Below, piece by piece: positions 52,995 to 63,606 of a DNA stretch of 64,000 nt. The position numbers and the translations under genes were made by a program. This DNA is from Segetibacter sp. (GTDB lineage Bacteria > Bacteroidota > Bacteroidia > Chitinophagales > Chitinophagaceae): assembly GCA_028288485.1 (NCBI GenBank), contig JAQBNO010000088.1, positions 51,885 to 115,884 on the forward strand, in the 5' to 3' direction. The notes under the pieces are model-generated. The model was not told where the DNA came from. It saw nothing but the letters and a program-made list of their open reading frames with translations, and made no database searches. Each line of letters begins with the position of its first letter. The first letter of the stretch is position 1.

Positions 52995-53387
52995 ATGCTA
53001 CTTAAAGTAAGGGTTCCGGAAAAACACTTTCTCCTGTTTACGCTTCTGTTGGCGATGATATGTTTTCCCGGCTGCAGTAAAGAAAGCAGCAATACAGTGA
53101 ACGTAGAGTACCAGTTGGAAGCTTCAATAAATACTGCAGATCACTTTTATGTGACCTATTTGAGTGAGCACGGCGATACAATTGTTGAACATCAGCATGG
53201 AGGCTGGAAGTATTCATTTAGTGCTACTAAGCCTTTCAAAGCGTACCTGGAGGCGCAGGTTTACCCTATTGATAACTACGTTTTTACTATAAAAATACTA
53301 AGAGACGGAAATATTGTTCAGCGAGATTCAGCATCTACAGCTTCAGGGGCCAGAAAAGCAATTCGACTTGCTTATACAGCTAATTAA
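52995..53387 (+). CDS. Hypothetical lipoprotein
   Basis: 130 residues. Signal peptide and lipobox LLAMICFPGC, then a beta-rich domain (VNVEYQLEASINTADHFYVT, EHQHGGWKYSFSATKPFKAY). ATG 52995 follows the -7 box directly, so the mRNA is probably leaderless. Outer-membrane or periplasmic lipoprotein of unknown function. Confidence 0.6.
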   Translation: MLLKVRVPEKHFLLFTLLLAMICFPGCSKESSNTVNVEYQLEASINTADHFYVTYLSEHGDTIVEHQHGGWKYSFSATKPFKAYLEAQVYPIDNYVFTIKILRDGNIVQRDSASTASGARKAIRLAYTAN

Positions 53388-53456
53388 CCGGAAGCAGTTA
53401 CAAAATTTGCAGGGAAGGACATTTTTTAGCAGGCTTTTGTAATACTATTAAACCTC

Positions 53457-53540
53457 GTTGTGTCACTCACTTGTACGTTCGGTTCTCTATTCATACGCCT
53501 TGCTGCCAGCAAAACAAACAGTACAAGTGAGTGACACAAC
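53457..53540. repeat. REPIN-like inverted pair of the 20-bp repeat
   Basis: GTTGTGTCACTCACTTGTAC (53457-53476) and its exact complement GTACAAGTGAGTGACACAAC (53521-53540) with a 44-bp spacer, between two convergent genes. Can form a 20-bp hairpin. Confidence 0.85.
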
Positions 53541-53738
53541 AACTGTTCCCTGGAAATACCAAAGCCTGTAACATAAAGCTCTTTCCGGCTAACCCCTTGT
53601 CTCAAATTCCCGTGTTCACTCCAGACTTTCCCTTGTTTACAGCAGTTGAAAAATTTCTCTTTTTCTTTAAACAGCTTTATATCTTAACCTATTGCGATCA
53701 GTTTAAATTTACCTGTGGTTTTCAAACGTCCCGGCTTA

Positions 53739-54626
53739 CTACTTCAATTTTTCGTTAAAAAAATCAACGGTACGTTTCCAGGCAAGCTCTGCAGCAGCTT
53801 TGTCAAAACGAGGTGTTGTGTCGTTATGGAAGCCGTGGTTTACATTAGGATACATGTGTGCAGTATATTCTTTGTTATTCTCTTTCAACGCAGCCTCGTA
53901 TGGGGGCCAACCCTCGTTAACCCGTGTGTCGAGTGCCGCATAGTGCAAGAGTAGCGGAGCCTTTATTTTAGGAACATCTTCTTTAGCAGGCTGTCCTCCA
54001 TAAAAGGGAACCGCCGCCGACAATTCAGGAATTCGAACTGCCATCATATTTGCAATCCATCCACCAAAGCAAAAACCTACGACACCAACTTTACCATTAC
54101 AATCTTTGTGTTTTTTCAGGTGCTCATAGGCCGCTATAAAATCTTCTAACATTTCATTTCTGTCACGTTTACTTTGTAACTCACGCCCTGCATCATCGGT
54201 GCCGGGATAACCGCCTAATGGAGTTAAAGCATCCGGACCAATCGAAATAAATCCTGCCAAAGCCGCTCTCCTTGCCACATCTTCAATATGAGGATTCAGA
54301 CCGCGGTTTTCATGAACAACTACAATACCTCCCAGTTTCTTTTTTGCATCAGCAGGCATCGACAACAACGCTTTGATCGTTCCTCCACCTTTGGGCGACG
54401 GATAATTAACATATTCTGATTTTAAGCGCGGATCCTCTGCTTTAACCTGTATAGCGCCTTCGTAGTCAGGCATGAGAAAACTCATCAGCGATGTGAGTGT
54501 GATACCACCCACAGCATAAGCCGAAAGCTTTTGCATAAAGTCGCGCCTGTTCACACGGTTGTGAGCATAGTCGTCATAGAGATCAAACACTTCCTGTTTG
54601 ATGTCTTCTTTTTTAATTTCGTTCAT
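53739..54626 (-). CDS. Dienelactone hydrolase family protein, Tat-like export signal
   Basis: 295 residues. Twin-arginine motif NRRDFMQK (R27, R28) before a hydrophobic stretch suggests Tat export. Hydrolase domain with catalytic C186 (GFCFGG), D233 (ALDTRVN) and H264 (NHGFHND), the Cys-Asp-His triad of dienelactone hydrolases. Substrate unknown. Monocistronic, 3' end next to the REPIN-like element. Confidence 0.88.
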   Translation of the reverse strand: MNEIKKEDIKQEVFDLYDDYAHNRVNRRDFMQKLSAYAVGGITLTSLMSFLMPDYEGAIQVKAEDPRLKSEYVNYPSPKGGGTIKALLSMPADAKKKLGGIVVVHENRGLNPHIEDVARRAALAGFISIGPDALTPLGGYPGTDDAGRELQSKRDRNEMLEDFIAAYEHLKKHKDCNGKVGVVGFCFGGWIANMMAVRIPELSAAVPFYGGQPAKEDVPKIKAPLLLHYAALDTRVNEGWPPYEAALKENNKEYTAHMYPNVNHGFHNDTTPRFDKAAAELAWKRTVDFFNEKLK

Positions 54627-54977
54627 TTTAGCGGGAGGTATTTGGGTTAAAAATAAGTAATTATAGGCCAGGGGAAGGCTTCATACTCCTATTATTTCGG
54701 CTGTCTACCGATTTTGCTCTGCCAAATTGTTCAGGTTCTTTTTCTCCTGTAGCGCAATTGCTGTTGACGAGAAAGAAGTTAACTAAAAGCAAGAGAGTTG
54801 GACATAGTATCGCCCTGTGTTTTAGACAAGTGGAGAACCAGACTTCTTGCCGAATTATTAAAGCTGGCAATTGTCTACATGGTTGTCCCGCCGCAACTAC
54901 CGGGAAGTGGGGATTGCAAAGTAATCGGGACAACTAAAAACCGTTGCAGAAAGAACTGCGGAAATAACCCCGGACAA
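54627..54977. other. Intergenic region, nothing seen
   Basis: 351 bp between two minus-strand genes; short open frames inside have no family features. Confidence 0.4.
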
Positions 54978-55526
54978 CTAATCCAGGTAATCGAGCACAA
55001 TTTTAAAGGGCACGAAAATATCTTTTAACCTAGCTGGTTCAGTTATTCCTCCTTCAATGTCTAAGTGCAGCACAATTTCTCTGTTGGCGCCAATTTTATG
55101 TTCCCTTATTGCAAAATCAACAACCGGCTCCTTTAATAATGCAGCCGAAACCTCAGCGTTAGAAAGTAGCTCTTTTACTTTTACTACATCGTTAGTTTGA
55201 ATCAGGAATTTTTTATCAAAATCAGCATTACCGATAATGACATCCTGCATCCCAAATAGCTTTCCTATCCGGTGTTTCAAACCTTGCTTCTCTATATTAA
55301 ATCTAAAGCCAGTGGTGTCGGGAAGTTTAGCGGAAAATGAACTAAATGGTTTTCCGTTTTCGTCGCCACTGTCAGGATGAATATCTATATCGAGGGTAAC
55401 ATAATGGTTTTTGATAGAAAATTGAGCTGCATAATTAAGGTTGTCCTCTTTACTGTTTAATTGTTCCGCAATTATTTTCCAGATTTCATCGTCAGATTTT
55501 GCGGCTATAACGTTGCTATCAGGCAT
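54978..55526 (-). CDS. Hypothetical protein (182 aa)
   Basis: No signal peptide or TM helix. Beta-rich middle (NHYVTLDIDIHPDSGDENGK, FRFNIEKQGLKHRIGKLFGM) and GNADFDKKFLIQTND, which recalls membrane-associated DUF3137-like proteins that sense or bind partner proteins, but the match is loose. Cytoplasmic. Not recognised with confidence. Confidence 0.6.
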   Translation of the reverse strand: MPDSNVIAAKSDDEIWKIIAEQLNSKEDNLNYAAQFSIKNHYVTLDIDIHPDSGDENGKPFSSFSAKLPDTTGFRFNIEKQGLKHRIGKLFGMQDVIIGNADFDKKFLIQTNDVVKVKELLSNAEVSAALLKEPVVDFAIREHKIGANREIVLHLDIEGGITEPARLKDIFVPFKIVLDYLD

Positions 55527-56050
55527 AAGGTCAAAATTTAATTTTTGTAGTTTGGGGCATAAATATAGTTAGAGACGTACTCTTCGGCGTCATTTTGTTT
55601 AGAAAAATATTGTCGTGCCGGGGCATTACAGAAAGTAATATTATGGAAGTGTCAAGCAACAGGATGAAGAAGTTTTTTGCCGCATTAAGGAGCTGAAAAA
55701 CGTGCAGTGGTACAAGTGTGAAATGCGATAGTTGCTATAAGCCTATTCCGTGGCACAGTCACAGCCCTTTTCTTTGCTCACACCGTGGCCCCGTCTGCTG
55801 TTAGGCCTGTTGCTCTTTTGGCCAACGGTAAATCATTTACAGTTAACGATGACTTTACTAATTTCTAACGTACCGTTCCAGGTGTGTTGACAGCTATCAC
55901 ATTACCATAAAAGCTTTAAATAGTTGCGTGGGGGAAAATGGGTCTACGTGGAATATAAGGTAAATTTCCTGGTAAAAAAACAAGAAAAATAGCAATTGAA
56001 CTGGTGTTTTTCCAAATATATTTTTACTGTAAATATTAAAACAATTAGTC
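55527..56050. other. Intergenic region, little structure
   Basis: 524 bp. 55710 begins a diverged repeat copy (GTACAAGTGTGAAATGCG). No credible gene. Confidence 0.45.
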
Positions 56051-56686
56051 ATGAAAACTTTTAAATCATCTTTTGTGTTGCTTACAATTATTATTTTTGG
56101 ATTAATCTCTTGTGCCAAGGAAGGTCCTCCCGGTCCCGCAGGTCCAGCAGGACCCCAGGGATCTCCGGGAGCACAAGGCCCGGGAGGTCCGGGTGGGTCG
56201 GGAGGGCCAGCAGGGCCAGGGGGACCGACAGGACCACAAGGACCACAGGGACCAGCAGGACCACAAGGAGTTGCAGGTAACGCTAATGTGGTAACTTACA
56301 CTTATACCAGTCAAACTTTTACAGGAAGCAAAGATTATTTGCTCACCAACATCTCCCGTGGCCGAATTGATTCGAGTTTTATCCTGGTATATTATAATCC
56401 ATCTACTGAATCAGAAACAACGTGGTATCCAAGCCCTGGCCCTGGCTCGGTCGGTACGTACCAAACGCGCTACTTTATTTACCAATATTCCACAACTCCA
56501 AGTACTTATTCTTTAGGTTTAAGGGTGTTGACACCTAACGCATCCGGTCCTTATACTAGCCCGGTTACTTTTGTAAAACTTAAAATTGTAGTAGTGTTGT
56601 CTTCCTCTATTTTACCTGGTGGAAGAACGGCTTTCAATTGGTCAGATTATAACTGGACCAAAAGGTATTTGAACCTTCGTGATTAG
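56051..56686 (+). CDS. Collagen-like lipoprotein
   Basis: 211 residues. Lipoprotein signal with Cys21 ([10 protein letters not shown]), then an almost unbroken collagen Gly-X-Y stretch of about 17 triplets (residues 25-76, Pro/Gln-rich, one Gly-Gly-rich patch) and a globular beta-rich domain (about 78-211, Tyr/Ser/Thr-rich). Expected to trimerise through the collagen rod and to project its head from the outer membrane. Function as adhesin or stalk is inference. Confidence 0.82.
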   Translation: MKTFKSSFVLLTIIIFGLISCAKEGPPGPAGPAGPQGSPGAQGPGGPGGSGGPAGPGGPTGPQGPQGPAGPQGVAGNANVVTYTYTSQTFTGSKDYLLTNISRGRIDSSFILVYYNPSTESETTWYPSPGPGSVGTYQTRYFIYQYSTTPSTYSLGLRVLTPNASGPYTSPVTFVKLKIVVVLSSSILPGGRTAFNWSDYNWTKRYLNLRD

Positions 56687-56718
56687 GTCTTTTGCTTTGC
56701 CACATTTTCATTTAAATC

Positions 56719-56755
56719 AGAGGCTGTCTCAAAACGAATGAGACAGCCTCTTTTA
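56719..56755 (+). terminator. Terminator of the collagen-like gene
   Basis: AGAGGCTGTCTCA/TGAGACAGCCTCT with an AAACGAA loop and TTTT. Confidence 0.85.
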
Positions 56756-57573
56756 TTCCGATCCTAATTGGATCGCTGTTAAAGAGTGAGAGTTGTGCAG
56801 GCCATTCCAGCCCCATCTTTTAGTATTGATACAACCTCCTTTTAATTTCAGCGTAAGAAAGGGGGGCTTCACTTTTAGAAACTAGCGGGGTTGGCATACA
56901 CACGATAGAGAGATTTGCTATGGTAAGGGTAAGTCGTGCGTTTCTCGCCTTTGACCAGCTAAAAAACCTGCAGTCGCAAAAGAGTGCAACCACCGCCGCT
57001 CCGCGCAGGCGCAACTAATTTTTAGCCTTTTACATGAAGACATATTTTTTTCCTTCAGAGGAATGGGGCAAACTTTTGAAAACTGCGGTTTCTTTGAAGA
57101 ATGCCTTAAACAAGTGTTACAAATATGCCGTGAGCCGGAATGGCTAAGGTAGGTTTGATTGCGACAGACAGTACAAAGATCAGGGCTAATGATTCTCTAC
57201 TCTCCCCTCCCTTTACAACTTGCTAGCTAACGACGATGAACGCAGTGAGCTGCAAATGCAATTGAGGAAAGGTGCAAAGGGGTAACAGTCACTCGACCGG
57301 GCAAAATTGGCAAAGGCACTGATATCAATAGCAATGAGAAAAAGCCGCCACAACGTTTTCTTGCAGGTGCTGATGCCATTGGCACAGCCGAACAGGCAGC
57401 TACTATCTTATAACAGCAAATGGATGCCAACCGGACTTATCAAACCCCTCATCGCAAAATGATCACATATTTTACTTTCAAATACAAAAAAAACATACCT
57501 TGAGGTAGGTTCTCACAGTAAACATGGTGACATAATCCTCACTAATCCTACCACTAAAACTAACGCTGCTTGT
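56756..57573. other. Long intergenic region before SusC, possible gene remnants
   Basis: About 820 bp. Around 57292-57445 the plus strand reads GKIGKGTDINSNEKK, then GADAIGTAEQAATIL, stop, then QQMDANRTY, which looks like a decayed reading frame, but I cannot name it. No promoter or regulator gene (ECF sigma/anti-sigma) for the SusCD pair is visible. Confidence 0.35.
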
Positions 57574-60500
57574 ATGAACAACAACTTACTCAAGAAGAAT
57601 TGTATTCTTCTTCTCTTCCTTCTTTTTTCTCTTTCCATCAAAGCACAAAGTTTTTCTGTATCCGGTAAGGTTACCGGCGACAGTAACAATGCGTTGTATG
57701 GTGCCACTGTGCTGGAGAAAGGCACAAAAAACTCGACCGTTACCGGCGAGGACGGATCGTTTCAATTAAATGTTTCATCTGCTAAAGCCAAACTCACCAT
57801 TAGCTTTATAGGGCATGAACAGTTGGAAGTTGCTGTAGATAATAAAACGCAGCTACCAGTTCAATTGAAATCGGCAAACGAAAACTTGCAGGATGTTGTG
57901 GTGATAGGCTACGGGTCGGTTAAAAGGAAAGATGTAACCGGTGCTGTTGCCGGGATCAATCAAAAGGACATTAGATCGAGGCCCGTGACAAATGCATTAG
58001 AAGCTATGCAGGGAAAAGTTGCCGGTGTGGATATTACTTCCAGTGAGCGCCCCGGCACACTAGGTAACATTACAATTCGCGGAGTGCGTTCATTAACTGC
58101 ATCAAATTCACCTTTATTTGTTGTTGATGGAATTCCATTAATAACGGGAGGTATTGAAAGTATTAATCCAAATGATATTGAAACTATTGATATCCTGAAA
58201 GATGCATCTGCAACAGCTATTTATGGTTCACGTGGCGCAAACGGTGTTATTATTATTACTACTAAGCAGGGTAAGAATGGCAGAGTAACATTGAACTTTA
58301 ATAGTTCAGTGAGACTTGAAAATATCGTTGATAATCAGGAAATGTTTAGTGCTGGTGATTATATTACTTTCCGCAGGTGGGCTTATTATTATGCTGGTTT
58401 AAATAATTCAACAGGTATTAGCTCTAATCCCAGGGGCGATCAGCCTACGCTCGCTACTGACAGGAATTTTTTTGGTGCAACGCTTGATCCTTCTGCCTTT
58501 GCTAATATTGCCAAGGGATGGGAATCCGGTAGCTGGGATGGATCAAAAGTTGCCACTACCGATTGGAGGGGCATGGTTAAGCAACAATCTGTAACCACTG
58601 ATAATATTATTAGTGTTAGCGGTGGAACCGACAAAATAAAAGCCTATGGTTCTTTTGGTTATTTAAATAACAAAGGAACGATAAGAGGGCAATCGTATGA
58701 AAGATATTCAGCAAAAGCAAATGTTGACATCGCAGCTACAAAATGGCTTTCTTTTGGCAGTAATATTAACGTCACTTATAGTAACCAGGAATTTGGTCAA
58801 TCACAGGTGAATATCGGCACCATAGGTACTCCTCAAGGTGGTTTGTATGAATCTGCGCGATCATTATTTCCTTATGCAGTCCCTTATGATTCTACCGGCG
58901 CAAGAATTCTGTTTCCCGGCGGTGATAATTCTTTCAAAAACATAGTGAATGAATGGAACTACAACAGGGACCAAAGAGTAACCATGAGGGCTTTTGGTAG
59001 TTTTTATACGCAGGTAAATCTTGCTTCAATTTTCCCGGTGCTAAAGGGATTGAGATACCGGATGAATTTTGGGCCGGATGTATCTTATTTACGTGATGGA
59101 ATTTATATTGATGCTAACTCAGTATCAAACGGAGGAAGTACAAACTATGCCGCCCTTCTCAACTATAAAACCTTTTCATACACACTGGATAACTTGCTTT
59201 ATTACGATAAGACAATTGGCGACCACACTTTTGGCTTAACCCTATTACAAAGCCAAACGGCCTATACAAGAGACACAAGTAATATAACGGGTAATGGTAT
59301 CCCTTTAGCTTCTCAACAGTGGAATGCCTTAACCAGTGGAACGGTTACGGGGCAAATTAGCACAAGCTCTAACATTGTTAAACAACAATTATTATCCTAC
59401 ATGGCAAGGCTTAATTATAACTTTAAGGATAAATACCTGTTGACGGTTTCAGCCCGTCAAGATGGAGCATCACAATTTACTGAAGGCAATAAATATTCCT
59501 TGTTCCCTTCAGCCGCTGTAGCCTGGAGGATCAGTAAAGAAAAATTTATGAGAGCTGGTTGGGTGAATGATTTAAAATTAAGAATTGGTGCAGGGGTTAC
59601 AGGCAATTCTGCGATTGCACCATATTCAACGCAAGGCGCGGTTACTTCCCTGTTTTATCCCTATGTAGCTGCCAACGCGGCTGGTTCAATTCCAAATTCG
59701 ATTTTGGCAAATCCCGAACTTGGATGGGAAAAAACAAAACAGTATAATTTTGGTTTGGATTTTTCTGTATTTAAAAGCAGAATTTCGGGTAGTTTGGATT
59801 ATTATACTTCTACTACCACAGATTTATTATTGCAAAGGTCAATCCCTACTGTAACCGGCTTTACTACCACTTTTGCTAATATTGGTAAAACCGCTAATAG
59901 TGGAGTTGATATCAATATAACAACAGTTAACATTAGCCGAAAAGATTTCACATGGTCTACCACTATCAATGCAGCATGGCAAAAGGAACACATTGTTACA
60001 TTGGCTAACGGCAAGCAGGATGACGTAAACAATAACTGGTTTATAGGTCAGCCGGTTGGCGTAATTTATGGTTATAGATCTTTAGGTGTATGGCAACCTG
60101 GTGATACAGCATTAATGAAAGGTTATACTAGCAATTCGTTTTCTGCAGGTAATGTAAAAGTTGCTGACCTTAACGGTGATAAAAAGATTGATCCAAACAA
60201 TGATCGCCAGATTATTGGCTGGACAAGGCCGCGCTGGGTGGTCGGTATGTCAAATACTGTTACTTATAAACAATTTGATTTCACCGTCTTCTTATACGGA
60301 CGATTAAACTACTTGTATAACACAGGTGGTGAGGGACAGGCTGCCCGCGGTGTACAAAGAAAAATTGATTATTATACTCTGAATAATCAAAATGCACAGT
60401 ATCAGAAACCAATATACAACGCCGGAAATGCACCTGTTGATCCATATTTTGGGGCATTAGGATATCAGAATGGTTCTTTTATTAAAGTGCGCAACATCTC

Positions 60501-60678
60501 GCTGGGTTACACGCTTAGCAATAAAACGTTGGGCAAATCGGGTCTTTCAAATTTGAAAGCCTACGTACAGGTGTCAAACCCGGGAATGTTATTCTCTAAA
60601 ATCAAGCACCTCGACATGGATGTGCTCGGGCCAACATGGAACAGGGGATTTACACTTGGAGTTAATGCGTCATTTTAA
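57574..60678 (+). CDS. SusC/RagA-family TonB-linked outer membrane transporter
   Basis: 1034 residues. Signal peptide ending SIKAQ, carboxypeptidase-regulatory-like domain (about 30-105, SGKVTGDSNNALYGATV), TonB-box/plug start VVIGYGSVKRKDVTGAVAGI, plug with FVVDGIPL and RGANGVIIITTKQG, then a 22-strand barrel ending ...RGFTLGVNASF. Imports a polymer or its fragments with SusD, powered by TonB. No enzyme gene adjoins, so the substrate cannot be inferred. Confidence 0.92.
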   Translation: MNNNLLKKNCILLLFLLFSLSIKAQSFSVSGKVTGDSNNALYGATVLEKGTKNSTVTGEDGSFQLNVSSAKAKLTISFIGHEQLEVAVDNKTQLPVQLKSANENLQDVVVIGYGSVKRKDVTGAVAGINQKDIRSRPVTNALEAMQGKVAGVDITSSERPGTLGNITIRGVRSLTASNSPLFVVDGIPLITGGIESINPNDIETIDILKDASATAIYGSRGANGVIIITTKQGKNGRVTLNFNSSVRLENIVDNQEMFSAGDYITFRRWAYYYAGLNNSTGISSNPRGDQPTLATDRNFFGATLDPSAFANIAKGWESGSWDGSKVATTDWRGMVKQQSVTTDNIISVSGGTDKIKAYGSFGYLNNKGTIRGQSYERYSAKANVDIAATKWLSFGSNINVTYSNQEFGQSQVNIGTIGTPQGGLYESARSLFPYAVPYDSTGARILFPGGDNSFKNIVNEWNYNRDQRVTMRAFGSFYTQVNLASIFPVLKGLRYRMNFGPDVSYLRDGIYIDANSVSNGGSTNYAALLNYKTFSYTLDNLLYYDKTIGDHTFGLTLLQSQTAYTRDTSNITGNGIPLASQQWNALTSGTVTGQISTSSNIVKQQLLSYMARLNYNFKDKYLLTVSARQDGASQFTEGNKYSLFPSAAVAWRISKEKFMRAGWVNDLKLRIGAGVTGNSAIAPYSTQGAVTSLFYPYVAANAAGSIPNSILANPELGWEKTKQYNFGLDFSVFKSRISGSLDYYTSTTTDLLLQRSIPTVTGFTTTFANIGKTANSGVDINITTVNISRKDFTWSTTINAAWQKEHIVTLANGKQDDVNNNWFIGQPVGVIYGYRSLGVWQPGDTALMKGYTSNSFSAGNVKVADLNGDKKIDPNNDRQIIGWTRPRWVVGMSNTVTYKQFDFTVFLYGRLNYLYNTGGEGQAARGVQRKIDYYTLNNQNAQYQKPIYNAGNAPVDPYFGALGYQNGSFIKVRNISLGYTLSNKTLGKSGLSNLKAYVQVSNPGMLFSKIKHLDMDVLGPTWNRGFTLGVNASF

Positions 60679-60698
60679 TAAATATCAATTTGAATTAC

Positions 60699-62699
60699 AT
60701 GAAAAAGACTAATGTTTTCTATAAAATAGTAATCATTGCGGCAGTATTTTTTTCTTCATCCTGCAATAAAGATTTTTTGAACGAGTCACTTACAACGGCA
60801 AGAACTACTGATTTTTACAAAACAGACGCCGGAATACTGCAGTTAGCGGTAGGTACCTATTACCAGGTTTTTAATGCACCGTTTACCGGGGAATGGAACT
60901 ATGCTGCTACTAATTATGGAACTGATGAATTTCATATTGGGGGAGATCCCTCCAACTCGCACTGGAACAATTACGATGCGACCTACAATCCATCGATAGC
61001 AACTGCTGGTAATACAGCTGGTTCTAATTTACAATGGGACGCACTTTACACAGGAATCGGCGACGCTAATTTGTTGATTCAAAATTGTACAAACAGTACT
61101 TCTACTTCTGCTGCGATCAAGAATACAGCTTTAGGTGAAGGACATTTTATGAGGGCGTATAATTACTTAAGATTAGTAAACCAATACGGAGGCGTCCCAT
61201 TGCAACTAACGCCGGTTTCTACAATACAGCTCGAGTTTACAAGAGCTACGTCAAAAGATGTTTGTGCTCAAATTATTGCCGATTTTAAAAAAGCATATGA
61301 GCTGTTATCAAACTCCGGCGCACCCTCTCGCATTACGAAAGATGCTGCCGCTCATTATTTAGCAAAAGCGTATTTATTCAGGGCAAGTGAAATAAATAGT
61401 GCATGGAACACCGATACCAAAGTTGCCGATTTAACCGCTATTGGTCCTCTTTGCGACGCGGTAATAGCCAATCACCCGCTAGCGCCAAATTTTGGAAGTT
61501 TATGGAATTATACAGCTATAAATTCTGCAAATGAATCTTTACCGGAAGTTATTCTTTCTGCTCAATTTACTAATGATATAAATACCAATCTCGGTAATGG
61601 TAATACGCAACATTTGTATTTTGTTTCAAGATATGATGTACAAGATCAAATGGCCCGCGACATAACCGGTGACAGACCTTTTAGCAGGCTGGCCACCACT
61701 TACTTTATGTACCGGGTGTATGATTTAGTGAATGATTCAAGATTCTGGAAATCTTTCAGAACGAAAAGCGCTTTAAATGGAGCTACACCTGTTGCTCCAA
61801 ATGTTAAGGGAGACCTGGGAATTATGTTTGTAATAAATCAGCCCGGTGATACCCGCTACCCACTGTCAAAAATATCCAAATCAACATCCGGTACTAATCT
61901 TGTTCCGGATGTCTACGGTACAAGAAGAAGTATACCCACCACTTATGTAGCTTATCCCAATGGCAGAACGACAGATGGTGCATTAAATACAGATCTGACA
62001 ACTGCCGGCCAAAGTTTTCCTTCATGTAGTAAACACATGGATGGTTCAAGAAATTCTTTAAATGCTGTTGTTGGGCACAGGGATTTTGTTTTAGCAAGAT
62101 CGGCCGAGACCTATTTAATAGCTGCAGAAGCAAAGATTAGATTAGCGCAGGCGGGCCAGGGTAGTTATACAGATGCATTACCTTATATTAACCCTGTTCG
62201 CACAAGGGCGCAATATAATAACGGAGAAAACCGGTCAGCATATAATGATGGAGGTAATACATTACAATCTGTTTCACTTCAAACCCCGGGGGTTGGCAAT
62301 TCGTTTTATCCTGCAAATTCGTATTATGAGTCAAATAACGTTCCCGTAACCACTGCAGCTTCTGCAAGTTTGGCTATTACCAATATTGCCGCATTACCTG
62401 CACAGGATGAATACATTATTAGTACTTTAGGTGTAGCCGGCGATTACGACCGGATGTTATGCTTTGTTCTTAACGAGCGTTCCCGTGAATTAGTTGGTGA
62501 ATTTAAACGTTGGGAAGATTTGGCAAGAACGCAAACCTTAGTGAAGAGGGTACAGGTTTTTAATCTTGAAGGGGGGCCTAACATAAAACCTTTCCACGCT
62601 TTCCGTCCCATACCACAAAATTTCCTCGATGGCATCCAGGCATCAGGTGTTGCCTTATCAGCAACACAAAAACAGGCCATGCAAAATCCTGGTTTTTAA
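60699..62699 (+). CDS. SusD/RagB-family nutrient-binding lipoprotein
   Basis: 666 residues. Lipoprotein signal with lipobox FFSSSC, then SusD TPR-like helices with FMRAYNYLRLVNQYGGVPL and the late ERSRELVGEFKRWEDLARTQ motif. Caps the SusC barrel and binds the ligand outside the cell. ATG 60699, 20 bp after the susC stop: clearly one operon. Confidence 0.92.
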   Translation: MKKTNVFYKIVIIAAVFFSSSCNKDFLNESLTTARTTDFYKTDAGILQLAVGTYYQVFNAPFTGEWNYAATNYGTDEFHIGGDPSNSHWNNYDATYNPSIATAGNTAGSNLQWDALYTGIGDANLLIQNCTNSTSTSAAIKNTALGEGHFMRAYNYLRLVNQYGGVPLQLTPVSTIQLEFTRATSKDVCAQIIADFKKAYELLSNSGAPSRITKDAAAHYLAKAYLFRASEINSAWNTDTKVADLTAIGPLCDAVIANHPLAPNFGSLWNYTAINSANESLPEVILSAQFTNDINTNLGNGNTQHLYFVSRYDVQDQMARDITGDRPFSRLATTYFMYRVYDLVNDSRFWKSFRTKSALNGATPVAPNVKGDLGIMFVINQPGDTRYPLSKISKSTSGTNLVPDVYGTRRSIPTTYVAYPNGRTTDGALNTDLTTAGQSFPSCSKHMDGSRNSLNAVVGHRDFVLARSAETYLIAAEAKIRLAQAGQGSYTDALPYINPVRTRAQYNNGENRSAYNDGGNTLQSVSLQTPGVGNSFYPANSYYESNNVPVTTAASASLAITNIAALPAQDEYIISTLGVAGDYDRMLCFVLNERSRELVGEFKRWEDLARTQTLVKRVQVFNLEGGPNIKPFHAFRPIPQNFLDGIQASGVALSATQKQAMQNPGF

Positions 62700-62812
62700 A
62701 TACTATAGGGTGGCTGAACGGTAGCTGCTACACTACGGCAGCAAACGCCTGCATACAACGACCCATCAAATTAACCGGGTTTTGAATAATGAATACAAAG
62801 GCTGAATGAATG

Positions 62813-62841
62813 AAAGCTACTTCGGTAGCTTTTGTTTTTTT
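62813..62841 (+). terminator. Terminator of the SusC/SusD operon
   Basis: AAAGCTAC-ttcg-GTAGCTTT (UUCG tetraloop) followed by a T-rich tract. Confidence 0.8.
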
Positions 62842-63141
62842 CTGTAGCCGGTAGAGTTTCAATTGGGCATCGTGGAGCTTACCCTGAGGATCGGAGGTTC
62901 ACTCACTTGTGCGGTTGTGTTGCCTGGGCAGTTTTAGCAGTCATGCCGTTGTTGCCCGCCCGGATGACCCGTCGTTCGGTCAGCTGATAACACCGTGTAA
63001 CAGCAGCGCTGCCAGGAACACCGGCAAGGGCAGAAAAACAGAAAAACAGAAGGTGATTATTCACTATTGTACGCTTCATTTAAAAAGGGCTTTATTCAGC
63101 ATTTTATGTTTTTTGGAATTCGAGTATTAGCTGGCATTGTC

Positions 63142-63169
63142 ACTTTCTTTGTCTTGAAACAAAGAAAGT
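63142..63169. repeat. Hairpin 1 of copy 1
   Basis: ACTTTCTTTGT-cttgaa-ACAAAGAAAGT, perfect 11-bp stem; identical at 63709-63736. Confidence 0.85.
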
Positions 63170-63188
63170 AACCAAAGAAAAATCAAGA

Positions 63189-63213
63189 AAGAAACGATTA
63201 CATCCCGTTTCTT
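63189..63213. repeat. Hairpin 2 of copy 1
   Basis: AAGAAACG-attacatcc-CGTTTCTT, perfect 8-bp stem. Confidence 0.8.
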
Positions 63214-63606
63214 TCATTGTTCCCGGTTAAGCGGTAGTGCTACTGTGGCTTCAGCATTTGTTTTTCATGCGTATTGTCCAGCAGAACAGTATTTGCAGAT
63301 GAGCAAAACTCAGGTTTTTCTACACTTCTCGCCAAAAGGTTCAAAAGTTATATTGAAAGACAACCGTCCAACTCGTAGCTCCTTTCTTCCCGACATCATA
63401 GAAAAGGCGTTAAGAAAATTAGCAGGACAGGCGTTAAGAAATGAAATGATGTTACCAGAGTTTGTGGGTGTTCTTTGCATGTAAGTCCTCCAAAAGTTCG
63501 ATTATATTCTCCCGTTGTAACTATTTCATTTTAGCCTGTCTTGCTAATTTTTAGCCTTTTCTATGGAGTCTTGATTTTTTTGTTTCTTTTTTTATCAAGA
63601 AAAAAA

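Larger units (their letters stand above)
63040..63490. repeat. Large direct repeat, copy 1
   Basis: Collinear with 63607-64000 at a period of 567 bp. Blocks in order: gctttattcagcattttatg, an ACTTTCTTTGT hairpin, an AAGAAACG hairpin, agtgctactgtggcttc, and a region with GGCGTTAAGAAAATT and GGCGTTAAGAAATGAA. A 79-codon frame inside is not protein-like. Confidence 0.8.

Noticed and set aside
63245..63484. 79-codon open frame in the right-edge repeat
   Set aside because: No protein-like pattern, and the frame is not kept in the second copy.
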